A DNA stretch of 48,737 nucleotides from a virus. Under the pieces are notes generated by a model, which saw nothing but the letters and a program-made list of their open reading frames with translations, was not told where the DNA came from and did not search any database. The translations under genes were made by a program, and so were the position numbers. The stretch covers positions 1 through 48,737 of the IMG/VR virus record IMGVR_UViG_3300030101_003614. One strand, given 5' to 3'. Of this stretch, positions 31,416 to 39,822 are shown in pieces; within the stretch, counting starts at the first letter, position 1; the number at the start of each line of letters is the position of its first letter.

Positions 31416-31806
31416 ATCAGCGACCAAAACAAAACCAAAACTTTGGAAAAGAATTGTAGCTAGTGTAAAAGCTGGATCAAAAGGAGGTAGACCAGGTCAA
31501 TGGTCAGCAAGAAAAGCTCAGCTAGCAACAGCTAGATATAAAAAAGCTGGCGGTGGTTATAAAGGTAAAAAATCATCAAGTAATAGACTTAGTAAATGGT
31601 CTAAACAAAAATGGGGGTATGTTTCAAAAGGAGACGAGAAAAAACCAAGAGCAAAAAGAGGAAGGTATTTACCTGAAAAAGTTAGAAAAAATATGACTCC
31701 AGCTCAAAAAGCGGCTACCAATAGAAGAAAAAGAGCAGCTAGTAAAGCTGGAAAACAAAGAGCTAAGTATAGTAAATCAGTAGCAAGAAAAGTAAGAAGA
31801 GCATGA
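31408..31806 (+). CDS. DUF5872 family basic protein
   Basis: The 132-residue protein matches the DUF5872 pattern: KPKLWKRIVASVKAGSKGGR, then PGQWSARKAQLATARYKKAG, GGYKGKKSSSNRLSKWSKQK, WGYVSKGD, and a lysine-rich C-terminus with RGRYLPEKVRKNMTPAQKAA. The family occurs in marine phages and giant DNA viruses; its role is unknown. The high charge suggests DNA binding or a virion component. Confidence 0.85.
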   Translation: MSKSATKTKPKLWKRIVASVKAGSKGGRPGQWSARKAQLATARYKKAGGGYKGKKSSSNRLSKWSKQKWGYVSKGDEKKPRAKRGRYLPEKVRKNMTPAQKAATNRRKRAASKAGKQRAKYSKSVARKVRRA

Positions 31807-31901
31807 TTCAAGAATCTGTTTTTTTTATAATTTTTTGTATTGTTTTAATGTTTGCATTTTTTTTTATGATACACAAACACATAGATGATAATGATTGGTA
31901 A
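31803..31901 (+). CDS. Single-helix membrane microprotein (32 aa)
   Basis: MIQESVFFIIFCIVLMFAFF continues FMIHKHIDDNDW: one membrane helix and a short charged tail. The ATG overlaps the DUF5872 stop (ATGA) and its end overlaps the next ORF, which is typical of real genes here. Too short for a family call. Confidence 0.45.
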   Translation: MIQESVFFIIFCIVLMFAFFFMIHKHIDDNDW

Positions 31902-32031
31902 ATTTAATAAAATTTATAATTATTTTAATAACATGACATTAGATGAAAAAACAGTCTGTTTTATAATGCTTGCATATATTTTGGCAGGAATTGGTGTATT
32001 TATAGCACATTATGTTTTAGAACTTTTTTAA
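31891..32031 (+). CDS. Single-helix membrane microprotein (46 aa)
   Basis: MIGKFNKIYNYFNNMTLDEK is followed by a membrane helix (TVCFIMLAYILAGIGVFIAH). It overlaps the preceding microprotein by 11 bases. Together the two could form a small membrane pair. Function unknown. Confidence 0.5.
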   Translation: MIGKFNKIYNYFNNMTLDEKTVCFIMLAYILAGIGVFIAHYVLELF

Positions 32032-32045
32032 ATTTAAAATAGTTT

Positions 32046-32333
32046 ATGAAAAGAAGAAAAAAAGATCCTAAATTATCTAGAGCTGGTGTAAGTGGTTATA
32101 ATATACCTAAAAGAACTCCTAATCATCCAAAAAAATCTCATGTTGTCGTAGCAAAAGTAGGGAACAAAACTAAACTTATTAGATTTGGACAACAGGGCGT
32201 TAGTGGTGCTGGTAAAAACCCACAAAGTGCAAAAGATAAAGCGAGAAGAAAATCTTTTAAAGCTCGTCATGCAAAAAATATTGCAAAAGGAAAGATGAGT
32301 GCAGCTTATTGGGCAGATAAAGTTAAGTGGTGA
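32046..32333 (+). CDS. DUF6321 family basic protein
   Basis: The 95-residue protein matches DUF6321: DPKLSRAGVSGYNIPKRTPN, HPKKSHVVVAKVGNKTKLIR, FGQQGVSGAG, and the C-terminal RRKSFKARHAKNIAKGKMSA ending AYWADKVKW. The family is common and strongly conserved in marine phages and viruses, with unknown function. The conserved C-terminus suggests a specific binding role rather than mere charge. Confidence 0.88.
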   Translation: MKRRKKDPKLSRAGVSGYNIPKRTPNHPKKSHVVVAKVGNKTKLIRFGQQGVSGAGKNPQSAKDKARRKSFKARHAKNIAKGKMSAAYWADKVKW

Positions 32334-32335
32334 TT

Positions 32336-32557
32336 ATGGCTAAATTGAATAAAGAACAAAGAGATCAGTTAGAAAACGATTTACAAAACTTAATTAATAA
32401 CAAACAATTTGAAAGATTTGAGCAAATATGTATTTCTGAAAAAATACAAACAATAATGGATGTTATGGAGAACATAAAAGATTTTGACAATCCACATGTA
32501 ATTAAATTACAAAGAAAATGCGAGAAGAAATTAGACCAATTAATAGATTATTTGTAA
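32336..32557 (+). CDS. Small hypothetical helical protein
   Basis: I start at ATG 32336 (MAKLNKEQRDQLENDLQNLI); a GTG at 32327 is also in frame. The 73-residue product is a charged helical bundle-like peptide with no known motif. It is the last well-supported gene before the opposing terminase cassette. Confidence 0.6.
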   Translation: MAKLNKEQRDQLENDLQNLINNKQFERFEQICISEKIQTIMDVMENIKDFDNPHVIKLQRKCEKKLDQLIDYL

Positions 32558-32565
32558 GGTTTTGG

Positions 32566-32652
32566 ATGAACAAAACTGATATACAATTACCAGACTATGA
32601 TATAAATTATACTTGTAACGAAAATTTTTCTTACGAATATATATTAGACTGA
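32566..32652 (+). CDS. Possible microprotein (28 aa)
   Basis: MNKTDIQLPDYDINYTCNEN plus FSYEYILD. It is supported only by its ATG nine bases after the previous stop and the absence of other content. Its end overlaps the end of the leftward gene at 32644 by 9 bases. No terminator lies between the convergent units. Confidence 0.25.
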   Translation: MNKTDIQLPDYDINYTCNENFSYEYILD

Positions 32653-32835
32653 CTCCTCAAACTTCTTAAAAGATATAAGATCTAATCTAGATAAGTTAAT
32701 TACTTCTTGATCATTATACCATATGTGTTTTACCCCTGTCCATTTATTTTTAAGATATAATTTATCACCCTCTCTGTGAATTTTAATAGTAGCACACTCA
32801 TGAGATTTTAAATACTTATAGTAAGATTTTTTCAT
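32644..32835 (-). CDS. Small hypothetical protein of the terminase cassette
   Basis: The 63-residue basic protein (KLYLKNKWTGVKHIWYNDQE) has probable beta strands and no known motif. Its ATG overlaps the stop of the DUF1064 gene, so it is the third gene of the leftward terminase unit. Confidence 0.6.
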   Translation of the reverse strand: MKKSYYKYLKSHECATIKIHREGDKLYLKNKWTGVKHIWYNDQEVINLSRLDLISFKKFEESV

Positions 32836-33209
32836 TTTACTAGAGTTAATCTAGCATCTGGATAATTATATTTAAGCATTGCATTTGTAACCCTCCATTT
32901 CAAGGTAAATGCATATTGTTTTGCTGTTATAGCTGATTTTACTTCTATGTACTCATCTTCACCATCATGATGTTTTACAAGAAAGTCAATCCTATAATTA
33001 AATAACCATTCACCTGTCGGTGCATGAATTTTAAGATTTGGATGAGGTTCCCAATCTTTTATCTCACCAGCTCTTTTTTTGTCTTCTAAATACATAGCGT
33101 ATTCAGCCTCTTTTTTAGAATCGTACTTATGTCCGTTCCACTCTGTTCTTTTTGCGTTGTACTTGTTTTTCTTTTTTGCGTTATAAAACCAATTTACTCT
33201 ATATGCCAT
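32832..33209 (-). CDS. DUF1064 family nuclease
   Basis: The 125-residue protein matches DUF1064: KYNAKRTEWNGHKYDSKKEA, EYAMYLEDKKRAGEIKDWEP, a strand pair, NYRID75FLVKH, and YIE89VK91SAITAKQYAF. D75, E89 and K91 fit the PD-(D/E)xK nuclease core, together with E34 in the SKKEA helix. The family resembles Holliday-junction or end-processing nucleases. Its place directly after terminase suggests it resolves branched DNA before packaging. Confidence 0.8.
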   Translation of the reverse strand: MAYRVNWFYNAKKKNKYNAKRTEWNGHKYDSKKEAEYAMYLEDKKRAGEIKDWEPHPNLKIHAPTGEWLFNYRIDFLVKHHDGEDEYIEVKSAITAKQYAFTLKWRVTNAMLKYNYPDARLTLVK

Positions 33210-33213
33210 AATT

Positions 33214-35172
33214 CTAAATTTCTACAAACGATGATCTTCTATTAATGTACCTATGATGATTATTAACATCTACTTCTACACATGCATCCATGTAACTTGT
33301 AGCTAACCATAATGCACCCATAGTTGATATTAACATATCATCATTTTGTCCATCTACAGCTCCCACAGTTCCATCAGCTTTCATTTCGTAATAATCAGCC
33401 TCATAATATACTCTTTCATCATATTCTTCGTAAGCTCTTTCTCTTAATAATTTATTAAAATTATCTATAATCATAGTTTTGGTAGCTTTATTAGTATGGA
33501 ATCCATATCTTTTTGGCTGACCTTCCCTAATTTGATCTAAACTTGTTCTAGTAAACAAGTTATCATAATGTTCAGATATTTCATCTAATATTGTAAGATA
33601 ATGATTTCCTTCAGCACCTAAGCCTTTTGATTGTAAAGAATTTACTTCTACAGCTAAAAGAGCATTGTCATATATTTTTGCTATCTGTACTGCTTTCCAT
33701 GCAAAAAGATCTTGATCTAGATGACCTCTCCATGAGCAAGCTCTAACAGGCAATCCTCCATTCATCATATCAATTCTATCTATAACGGTTATTGCAGAAT
33801 AATCTGCTTTCTCTGTTCTACCTCCTATATCAACAAATGCGCAATATCTGTTTTTAAATATTTGTTGTTTACTAATCTCTGGAAATCTCCATACTTTTAA
33901 ATTACCTTTTTTAGTTTCAAGCATTGTAACGTCTTCTAACGAGTCAACTCCTCCAGTTTGAGGAAAAACATCACCCACTAGCTCAGGCTCTCTTAGAAGC
34001 TCTCTAAGATTAATAATATAAGCAGGAGAAAATGCTTTCCTTCCAGTAGACTGAAACGCCTCTCTATCATTACTTGGAAACTCACTTTGCATCCTCCACA
34101 AATCCTCACCAAACTCTGTAAACTTTTCTCTGTACCAGTGTATTCCTTCTAGAGTAGCACCTTTACGCCACAAAGTTTTTTCATAGCTATTTAGAGACTC
34201 AAAAAATTTTATTTTTTCGTTTTCTGTTTTAAATGATTTTTGATATAATTCAATTTCATACCAGGATACAAAAACAGGTTTCATGTTGTTTTCACCTCTT
34301 TTAGATTTTAACCATGTAGAATGAAAATAATTTCCTACACCTTTAGCTGTAGACTCCATAATAAATAAAGAGTAAGGTATAGATGGTATTGTACCCAAAA
34401 TAGATTGTACCATATCATCTGGTGATTTTCCTTGTGTTGTTTTCCATAAACCAACCTCAGTCAAATGTGCCATTGCTATATCAGAAGATCTTATAGTGTC
34501 TGGTTTTTGAGCAGAACCTATTCTAATTACACATCCTCTTTCTGGTATCCATTTATTTTTCTGTGAGTTTTCATAATTAGCTAAACTATACTTTGCGATT
34601 TCTTTTGGAATATTTTCTATAAGTCTTGTATACATACTTCTTACATTAATAGCTTGAGCCTCTACATCACCTGCTATGACACTATTCCAATTTTTTTTAT
34701 GCATAAGCTGTATCCATGCCATATATATTTGTATAAGAGTTGATCCTCCCCACTGTCTAGCCTTAGTTAATATAACTCTTATAGGTTTTTCTTTAACTCT
34801 CTGCGACTCTAAAGCCTTTAATAATTTTAGTTGAGCTTTTCTTAAAACAAAAGGAATAATCTTTTCAGACTCTTTATCTTTTATTTTTACACACATAATG
34901 CAAAAAAATTCAAAATCATGTATGATTCTATATATAACAAACTGATGTAATACCTTGTCTATAATTAAATTATTGTCATTACAATAATCTTCAAATGAGT
35001 CGTATCCATCGTATGTATTCATGGAAATAGGTATATAAAACCACATACCTTTTTTGTTGTATAATCTAAATTTTCTTCTTTTTATGGAGCTGCCTACTCC
35101 TGTATACGGATCATATTTAGCATTTAATTTTGCAAGTCTTTTGTCATTTTCTTGTAAAATTTTATGAATCAT
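33214..35172 (-). CDS. terL: Terminase large subunit
   Basis: I start at 35172 (MIHKILQENDKRLAKLNAKY); an upstream ATG at 35211 adds 13 unlikely residues. The 652-residue protein has an ATPase half with Walker A TKARQWGGST (about 136-145) and Walker B MAHLTEVGLW (about 234-243). The nuclease half has the RNase-H-like acidic residues in AFVDIGGRTEKADYSAITVI, LLAVEVNS and DGQNDDMLIS. It pumps DNA into the procapsid through the portal and cuts the concatemer. It is encoded on the strand opposite to portal and capsid genes, which is unusual. A DUF1064 nuclease follows four bases later. Confidence 0.92.
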   Translation of the reverse strand: MIHKILQENDKRLAKLNAKYDPYTGVGSSIKRRKFRLYNKKGMWFYIPISMNTYDGYDSFEDYCNDNNLIIDKVLHQFVIYRIIHDFEFFCIMCVKIKDKESEKIIPFVLRKAQLKLLKALESQRVKEKPIRVILTKARQWGGSTLIQIYMAWIQLMHKKNWNSVIAGDVEAQAINVRSMYTRLIENIPKEIAKYSLANYENSQKNKWIPERGCVIRIGSAQKPDTIRSSDIAMAHLTEVGLWKTTQGKSPDDMVQSILGTIPSIPYSLFIMESTAKGVGNYFHSTWLKSKRGENNMKPVFVSWYEIELYQKSFKTENEKIKFFESLNSYEKTLWRKGATLEGIHWYREKFTEFGEDLWRMQSEFPSNDREAFQSTGRKAFSPAYIINLRELLREPELVGDVFPQTGGVDSLEDVTMLETKKGNLKVWRFPEISKQQIFKNRYCAFVDIGGRTEKADYSAITVIDRIDMMNGGLPVRACSWRGHLDQDLFAWKAVQIAKIYDNALLAVEVNSLQSKGLGAEGNHYLTILDEISEHYDNLFTRTSLDQIREGQPKRYGFHTNKATKTMIIDNFNKLLRERAYEEYDERVYYEADYYEMKADGTVGAVDGQNDDMLISTMGALWLATSYMDACVEVDVNNHHRYINRRSSFVEI

Positions 35173-35222
35173 GTTAATTATTGTGTATTTTTTAATGATA
35201 AATATAATCAATAATCTATCTT

Positions 35223-35576
35223 ATGCCAACAAAGACTGAGCTACAAGAATTTAAAAATCTTGGAGAAAAGTGTCTTGATTATTTAGATTACATCAAACAA
35301 ACATACCGTTACGACAGAAAAACAATACACTTAGCAAAGTGTAAAATACGTTCTGGTTTGTCTCTTATGAGCCATAAAACAACCAATAAAGACAAAGAGT
35401 TGTCACAGAAATCTTTATACAAACTAATGGATTCTTTACAAGATTTAATAAGCGGTAAAATAACAAGACTGTATATTGAAAGATCAGAAGACGATACAGG
35501 TCTCTACGATATTATCAATGGAAAACAATATATGTTTGTTGATGATAAAGAAAAAAAAGATTACAATATGTCTTAA
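35223..35576 (+). CDS. Hypothetical protein divergent from terminase, possible small terminase
   Basis: The 117-residue basic helical protein (LGEKCLDYLDYIKQTYRYDR, KSLYKLMDSLQDLISGKITR) starts 50 bases from the divergent terL start. Helical content, size and location allow a small terminase subunit, but I see no clear HTH. Function open. Confidence 0.55.
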   Translation: MPTKTELQEFKNLGEKCLDYLDYIKQTYRYDRKTIHLAKCKIRSGLSLMSHKTTNKDKELSQKSLYKLMDSLQDLISGKITRLYIERSEDDTGLYDIINGKQYMFVDDKEKKDYNMS

Positions 35577-35613
35577 ATTGCAGAAATATTGTTAATTTTA
35601 AACTAATTGTAAA

Positions 35614-35631
35614 ATCGTTATTATCAACGAT
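35614..35631. promoter_or_regulatory. ATCGTT/AACGAT inverted repeat upstream of scaffold gene
   Basis: ATCGTT-ATTATC-AACGAT forms a 6-bp inverted repeat; a GTTAAGTTAA stretch follows at 35636-35645. It precedes the leader hairpin at 35650 and could be an operator or a second RNA stem. Confidence 0.35.
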
Positions 35632-35649
35632 GTAAGTTAAGTTAATTAT

Positions 35650-35685
35650 AAAGCCTTGTGGTCAATACTATAAGGCTTTCTTTTT
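35650..35685 (+). terminator. Terminator-like hairpin in front of scaffold gene
   Basis: AAAGCCTT (35650-35657) pairs with AAGGCTTT (35672-35679). The stem can extend inward through GTGG/CTAT to a 6-nt loop. CTTTTT follows, and the ATG at 35688 comes nine bases after the stem. Confidence 0.65.
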
Positions 35686-35687
35686 AT

Positions 35688-36830
35688 ATGAGCGAAGTAA
35701 AAAACAACAGTGCGGAGGCTAAAGAAACTCCTACACCTGTAAAAACTGGCAAAGGCAACACCTACGATGAATTGTTAGGTGTTGCTAGAGATAAAAATAC
35801 TGAGTCTGCAACAGAGGAAAATGCAGAACAACCTCAAGAACAAGTTGAGGATAATGCAGTAGAAACAGAAGAGAATAAAGAAGAGGTTGCTAAAGAAGAA
35901 GAAGAAAGTGTTTCTGAAGATACTGATAATAAAGAAGCTACAGAAGAAGTAGATGTAGAATCTCGTGTCAAAGAACTCCAAGAAAAAGAAGAACTCACAG
36001 ATGATGAGGTTAAATTTTTGGAGGATAATGGATACGAGGTAACAGTAGAAGAAAAAGAAGAAACAGTACAGGAGAATAAAGAAGAGGTAAAGAATGAGGA
36101 GGATATTGGAATTCCAAAATATGCTGAAACACTTCTTAATTTATATCCTAATGAAAAAATTGATTCAAAAGATGAGGCTGAAAGTTTATTAAACAGACAT
36201 CTTGAGAATGAAAAAAATGTCACTAATCAGTTGGGTAACATAATTAAAAGTAACCCAGAGTTATCAGATGTGTTAAAAGACATGATGAATAACAAAACTG
36301 ATTTTATGACAGCAATAACTACACACTTAGATATTGAAGGCTCTAAGCCTGTTCCTGGTGATGATAACTATGAGCAGTGGGTTGAGCAAAAAATTATAAG
36401 AAAGCAACAAAAAGAGCAAGAACAAAAAAGGGTTGAGCTTTTAGAACAAAACAAAAAGTCCTCTGCTGAAGTTGCAAATAGTTATGTAAAAGATAAAGGA
36501 TTAGATACTAACACTAGGTCAGAATTTTTTAACAAAATAGATGCCGTAGTGCAAAGTTTAAATCAAGGTAAAGTAGATGATCAGATGTTAGACATCTTTT
36601 TTAAAGGAATGAACTATGAGAAAGACATAGCGGTTGCCGAAAAGAAAGGTGAAATCATGGGAGCAAATAAAAAGATCTTTACCATAAAAAGAAAAGAAGG
36701 TGCTGTAATGCCTAAAGTGACAAGTAACTCTGCTATAAAAAGCAAACAAGAGCAGCAGTATACTAATGAGTCTGCAAGAAAGCTAGACGCATTTTTAGGT
36801 AAAAGCAAACCAAGAACACCCAGAAAATAG
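35688..36830 (+). CDS. Probable scaffolding protein
   Basis: I start at 35688 (MSEVKNNSAEAKETPTPVKT); the in-frame GTG at 35658 lies in the leader hairpin. The 380-residue product has a long Glu/Asp-rich disordered part (about 35-150), then a helical core with coiled coil (about 155-290) and a basic C-terminus ending KSKPRTPRK. Acidic helical proteins with a basic tail directly before the major capsid gene are typical phage scaffolds, where the tail contacts the capsid shell. Identified by composition and position, not by sequence motif. Confidence 0.7.
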   Translation: MSEVKNNSAEAKETPTPVKTGKGNTYDELLGVARDKNTESATEENAEQPQEQVEDNAVETEENKEEVAKEEEESVSEDTDNKEATEEVDVESRVKELQEKEELTDDEVKFLEDNGYEVTVEEKEETVQENKEEVKNEEDIGIPKYAETLLNLYPNEKIDSKDEAESLLNRHLENEKNVTNQLGNIIKSNPELSDVLKDMMNNKTDFMTAITTHLDIEGSKPVPGDDNYEQWVEQKIIRKQQKEQEQKRVELLEQNKKSSAEVANSYVKDKGLDTNTRSEFFNKIDAVVQSLNQGKVDDQMLDIFFKGMNYEKDIAVAEKKGEIMGANKKIFTIKRKEGAVMPKVTSNSAIKSKQEQQYTNESARKLDAFLGKSKPRTPRK

Positions 36831-36890
36831 ATAGACGGTTTGATGGTGTGTGAGGATGAAGAAAGTTTTTAATTAAACTGTTTATTTATT

Positions 36891-38270
36891 ATGAATATAA
36901 ATGTGAAAAACATCGCAAAGTGGTCACTCAGTTTGGTGGCTCTTGCGTATATAGTTATGCCAGAGGTAGCTACGGCTATTGATGGTTTGTTTGGATTTGG
37001 AGGAGAAGGAGTCGTAATGGGTATGGCTTTAGTCCAAGGTACTAATAGCAATGATGCTACAGAGGCTGCTGATAGTGGTACTGGTGCTGGCACTGGTAAC
37101 CTTCTCTACAAACGTGATGTTTCTCAAATAGTAACGGAGATTAAGCCTGATGACTTTCCTCTAGATACTATTTTAAGAAATATAAGAGGTGCTGAATCGG
37201 CATACAACAGAAAAGTTGAGTACGAAGAAGTAACCTTTAGGAGTGCAAGTGCAACAGCGACAGCAAAAGCATCTGTTTCAGGATTAACTCAAGACATTAC
37301 TTTTGGTAGTGACAAAACTTTTTGGGCAAAAGATGATATCGCATATAACCCTGCGGTAACTACTAATGCTCCAGGAGGTCAGAGATTAATCGTAACAGAT
37401 GTTGTTCCAGCTACTGGTGTTGTTTCGTTCCAGTGTATTAACAACGCTACAGGAACTATGACAGATGCAGGAACTAACACTTTTTATAGACTAGGAAATG
37501 CTAAGACTGAGCTAGATGCTCAAACTACTAGCGTTTACGCTTTACCAGCACAAGATTTCAATTATGCTCAAACTTTTATGGCGCAAATTGAAAGATCAGT
37601 TATTGAATCTAAATATCAATCAATTAGTGGTTATTCTTTCCAAGATAAAGTAAGACAAGTCATTTATGACATGAGGTCTTCTATGGAAAGATCATTAATC
37701 GCTGGTGTTAAGTCTAAGACTACAGTTGGTTCTGACATCCACTATACTGCTGACGGATTAAAAAACAAAATCTCAAAGGCGTTTAGTTTAGGTGCATCTG
37801 GAGCTGCTAGTGCAAATTACGTTGATAAATTAAATGTAGGTCATATCATTGATATGTTAGAAAATGCTTTTGCAGGTAATGCAGGATCAGATTCAAGACT
37901 TGTCTTAGGTGGTAAAACTTTCATTTCTGGTATATCAAAAATTGATAAGTATGAAAGAAACTTACAATCTGAAGGTAACACTTTATTACATGGTGTTCAA
38001 GTAAGAAGATTAGTTTCTGACTTTGGTGTGTTGGACGTAAAACACTCTAAAGCTATGGATGAGTTAGGATTATCTAAAAATGCTCTTATCCTTGATTTAG
38101 ATCATATTTACAAGCATGAGCTTGAGCCAATGTCTGTTGAAGAGTTAGATCTCAATACGGCTGGTACAAGAAGAACTCAAGATGCTATGAGAATGGTAGA
38201 AACTTCGTGTGCCTCTATCAGATACTCTGGTGCTAATGGAGTTCATACTTTTGTAAGTCCTACATCATAA
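36891..38270 (+). CDS. Major capsid protein
   Basis: The 459-residue protein lies between scaffold and connectors. From about residue 70 it has the style of SU10/DUF5309-type HK97-fold capsid proteins: KRDVSQIVTEIKPDDFPLDT, KVEYEEVTFRS, QTFMAQIERSVIESKYQSIS, RQVIYDMRSSMERSLIAGVK, DSRLVLGGKTFISGISKIDK, and a C-terminal VRRLVSDFGVLDVKHSKAMD. The first ~48 residues include a hydrophobic stretch (WSLSLVALAYIVMPEVATAI) unusual for a capsid protein. An internal ATG at 37017 has GGAGGAGAAGGAG just upstream and could be the true start. Confidence 0.82.
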   Translation: MNINVKNIAKWSLSLVALAYIVMPEVATAIDGLFGFGGEGVVMGMALVQGTNSNDATEAADSGTGAGTGNLLYKRDVSQIVTEIKPDDFPLDTILRNIRGAESAYNRKVEYEEVTFRSASATATAKASVSGLTQDITFGSDKTFWAKDDIAYNPAVTTNAPGGQRLIVTDVVPATGVVSFQCINNATGTMTDAGTNTFYRLGNAKTELDAQTTSVYALPAQDFNYAQTFMAQIERSVIESKYQSISGYSFQDKVRQVIYDMRSSMERSLIAGVKSKTTVGSDIHYTADGLKNKISKAFSLGASGAASANYVDKLNVGHIIDMLENAFAGNAGSDSRLVLGGKTFISGISKIDKYERNLQSEGNTLLHGVQVRRLVSDFGVLDVKHSKAMDELGLSKNALILDLDHIYKHELEPMSVEELDLNTAGTRRTQDAMRMVETSCASIRYSGANGVHTFVSPTS

Positions 38271-38308
38271 TAGACAATATTTATTGTTTATTTAGCAACA
38301 ATTAAATT

Positions 38309-38333
38309 GGGGGAGGTTTTCCTCTCCCTTTTT
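38309..38333 (+). terminator. Terminator after major capsid gene, before 38350
   Basis: GGGGGAGG (38309-38316), TTTT loop, CCTCTCCC (38321-38328; one G-T pair) and five T residues. It would give capsid-rich transcripts, with the following ATG 16 bases downstream. Confidence 0.8.
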
Positions 38334-38349
38334 ATTAAAATTTAATTAT

Positions 38350-38805
38350 ATGAGTAAAAATCAAAAAGAAGGAAAATTAATAGGAAAAACATTTGAAAGT
38401 GTAAACTATACTGACTGGCAAACACTTATAAATGTTAATGGCGAAGATAGAAGAGTACACTTTGCTAACGGTATTGATCAAAGAGAAAATGGATTTATTG
38501 GAGGTAAGTATCACACTACTGATCCAGATGAAATTAAATCTCTAGAAAATCATCCATTATTTGGACAAGAAATTGTTTTATTTAAAGATGTTATAGAATA
38601 CGATAATAATCCACAAATACAAAATGATTCTGAATATCAAGATAATACAGTACAGATTGTAGATGAAGTAACTACAATGGCTGAAGCGTCAGCTTGGCTG
38701 AAAAAAAACTTTGACGATGTTTCTTACAAAGAAATATCAAATGCTAAATCAATTAAAAAATTTATAAAGGATAACAATGTAAGTTTTCCTAAACTGTTTA
38801 AATAA
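38350..38805 (+). CDS. Hypothetical head protein
   Basis: The 151-residue product follows the capsid gene. Its first ~80 residues look like a small beta-rich fold (KLIGKTFESVNYTDWQTLIN, EDRRVHFANGIDQRENGFIG). The C-terminal ~40 residues form a helical segment (TTMAEASAWLKKNFDDVSYK) resembling a small SAP/HeH-like tail. No assigned function; a head-completion or capsid-associated protein is likely from position. Confidence 0.65.
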   Translation: MSKNQKEGKLIGKTFESVNYTDWQTLINVNGEDRRVHFANGIDQRENGFIGGKYHTTDPDEIKSLENHPLFGQEIVLFKDVIEYDNNPQIQNDSEYQDNTVQIVDEVTTMAEASAWLKKNFDDVSYKEISNAKSIKKFIKDNNVSFPKLFK

Positions 38806-38811
38806 TTCATC

Positions 38812-39822
38812 ATGGCAAGAACCAGAGAATTTCTAAAAAATCTTGTCTCATCTAGGATAGATGAGGTCATTCCAGTAGGTGATGTTGTTCAAGGACAAAC
38901 AGCAATAGAAACACCACTAGATGCGATAGAAGATGAATTAGATTTCTCTGCGGAGTTTGTTACCAGAGTTGGAGACTTAGAACAATTATTTCCAGCTTTG
39001 GTATCAGATTTAAAATATTTTCATGATCACAATAATATAACAAAATCTGATGGATCAAAGGTTGCAGCTAACACAGATGTAATTAAATTTATTAAAACTG
39101 ATCTGACAACAATAATACCTTTACCAGAAGATTTCGTAAGATTTGTATCATTAAAATTAAATTCTTCTAAAAAACAAATTACTGAATTACTAAGTTCTAC
39201 TGATCCAAGATACAGATTACAACAAAACAATCCATATACTTCTGGAACAAGACATAAACCTGTAGGTGCTTTGGTTTCTTTTACTGATTATGCTGATTCA
39301 AGTAATTTTAAAAATAATTCTAATTCTGCTGTAAACACAAATCTATTAAAAAGAAAATACACTATAGATGCAAATGGTAATTTTACTACAAATCAAACAT
39401 TATCATCTCTTAATAATTCATTTTCTGGTTTAGCGACTGATGATGTTATAGTTCTTAAAGGTCAAACAAATCCGAGAGAAAACGGAACATATCTTATAAA
39501 TGCTAGTGGATCACCAACAAAATTATCAAAAAATTTTAACACAATAACCGATTCTGGTACTGTGTTTGCAACAGGTCAAGTAAATAATATGGCTATAGAA
39601 TTTTTCAAAGCAAATGCAACTAACGATACTATAGAAAAATTTGCTTATATACCTAGATTATTAGCAGAAGAAATACCAGATGGACTTATAGATCCTTTAT
39701 GCTACCATTGTGCTGGTAGAGTATTAGAATCTTTACAACGACCATCAGAAGCTCAAATAATGTATGCAAAAGCTGACGATTATTTGAGTATATTTAAAGA
39801 TGTAACTACAGGAAAAGGATAA
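38812..39822 (+). CDS. Head-tail connector protein with inserted fibre-type domain
   Basis: The 336-residue protein has a helical N-terminal part and a conserved turn (TDPRYRLQQNNPYTSGTRHK) I associate with ring/adaptor proteins of Bacteroidota podoviruses. It ends with PDGLIDPLCYHCAGRVLESL and a short helix, as in gp4-like adaptors. Between about 195 and 270 lies DDVIVLKGQTNPRENGTYLI, a segment type normally found in tail fibres. It starts seven bases after the previous gene, and its end overlaps the next ATG by one base. Confidence 0.65.
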   Translation: MARTREFLKNLVSSRIDEVIPVGDVVQGQTAIETPLDAIEDELDFSAEFVTRVGDLEQLFPALVSDLKYFHDHNNITKSDGSKVAANTDVIKFIKTDLTTIIPLPEDFVRFVSLKLNSSKKQITELLSSTDPRYRLQQNNPYTSGTRHKPVGALVSFTDYADSSNFKNNSNSAVNTNLLKRKYTIDANGNFTTNQTLSSLNNSFSGLATDDVIVLKGQTNPRENGTYLINASGSPTKLSKNFNTITDSGTVFATGQVNNMAIEFFKANATNDTIEKFAYIPRLLAEEIPDGLIDPLCYHCAGRVLESLQRPSEAQIMYAKADDYLSIFKDVTTGKG

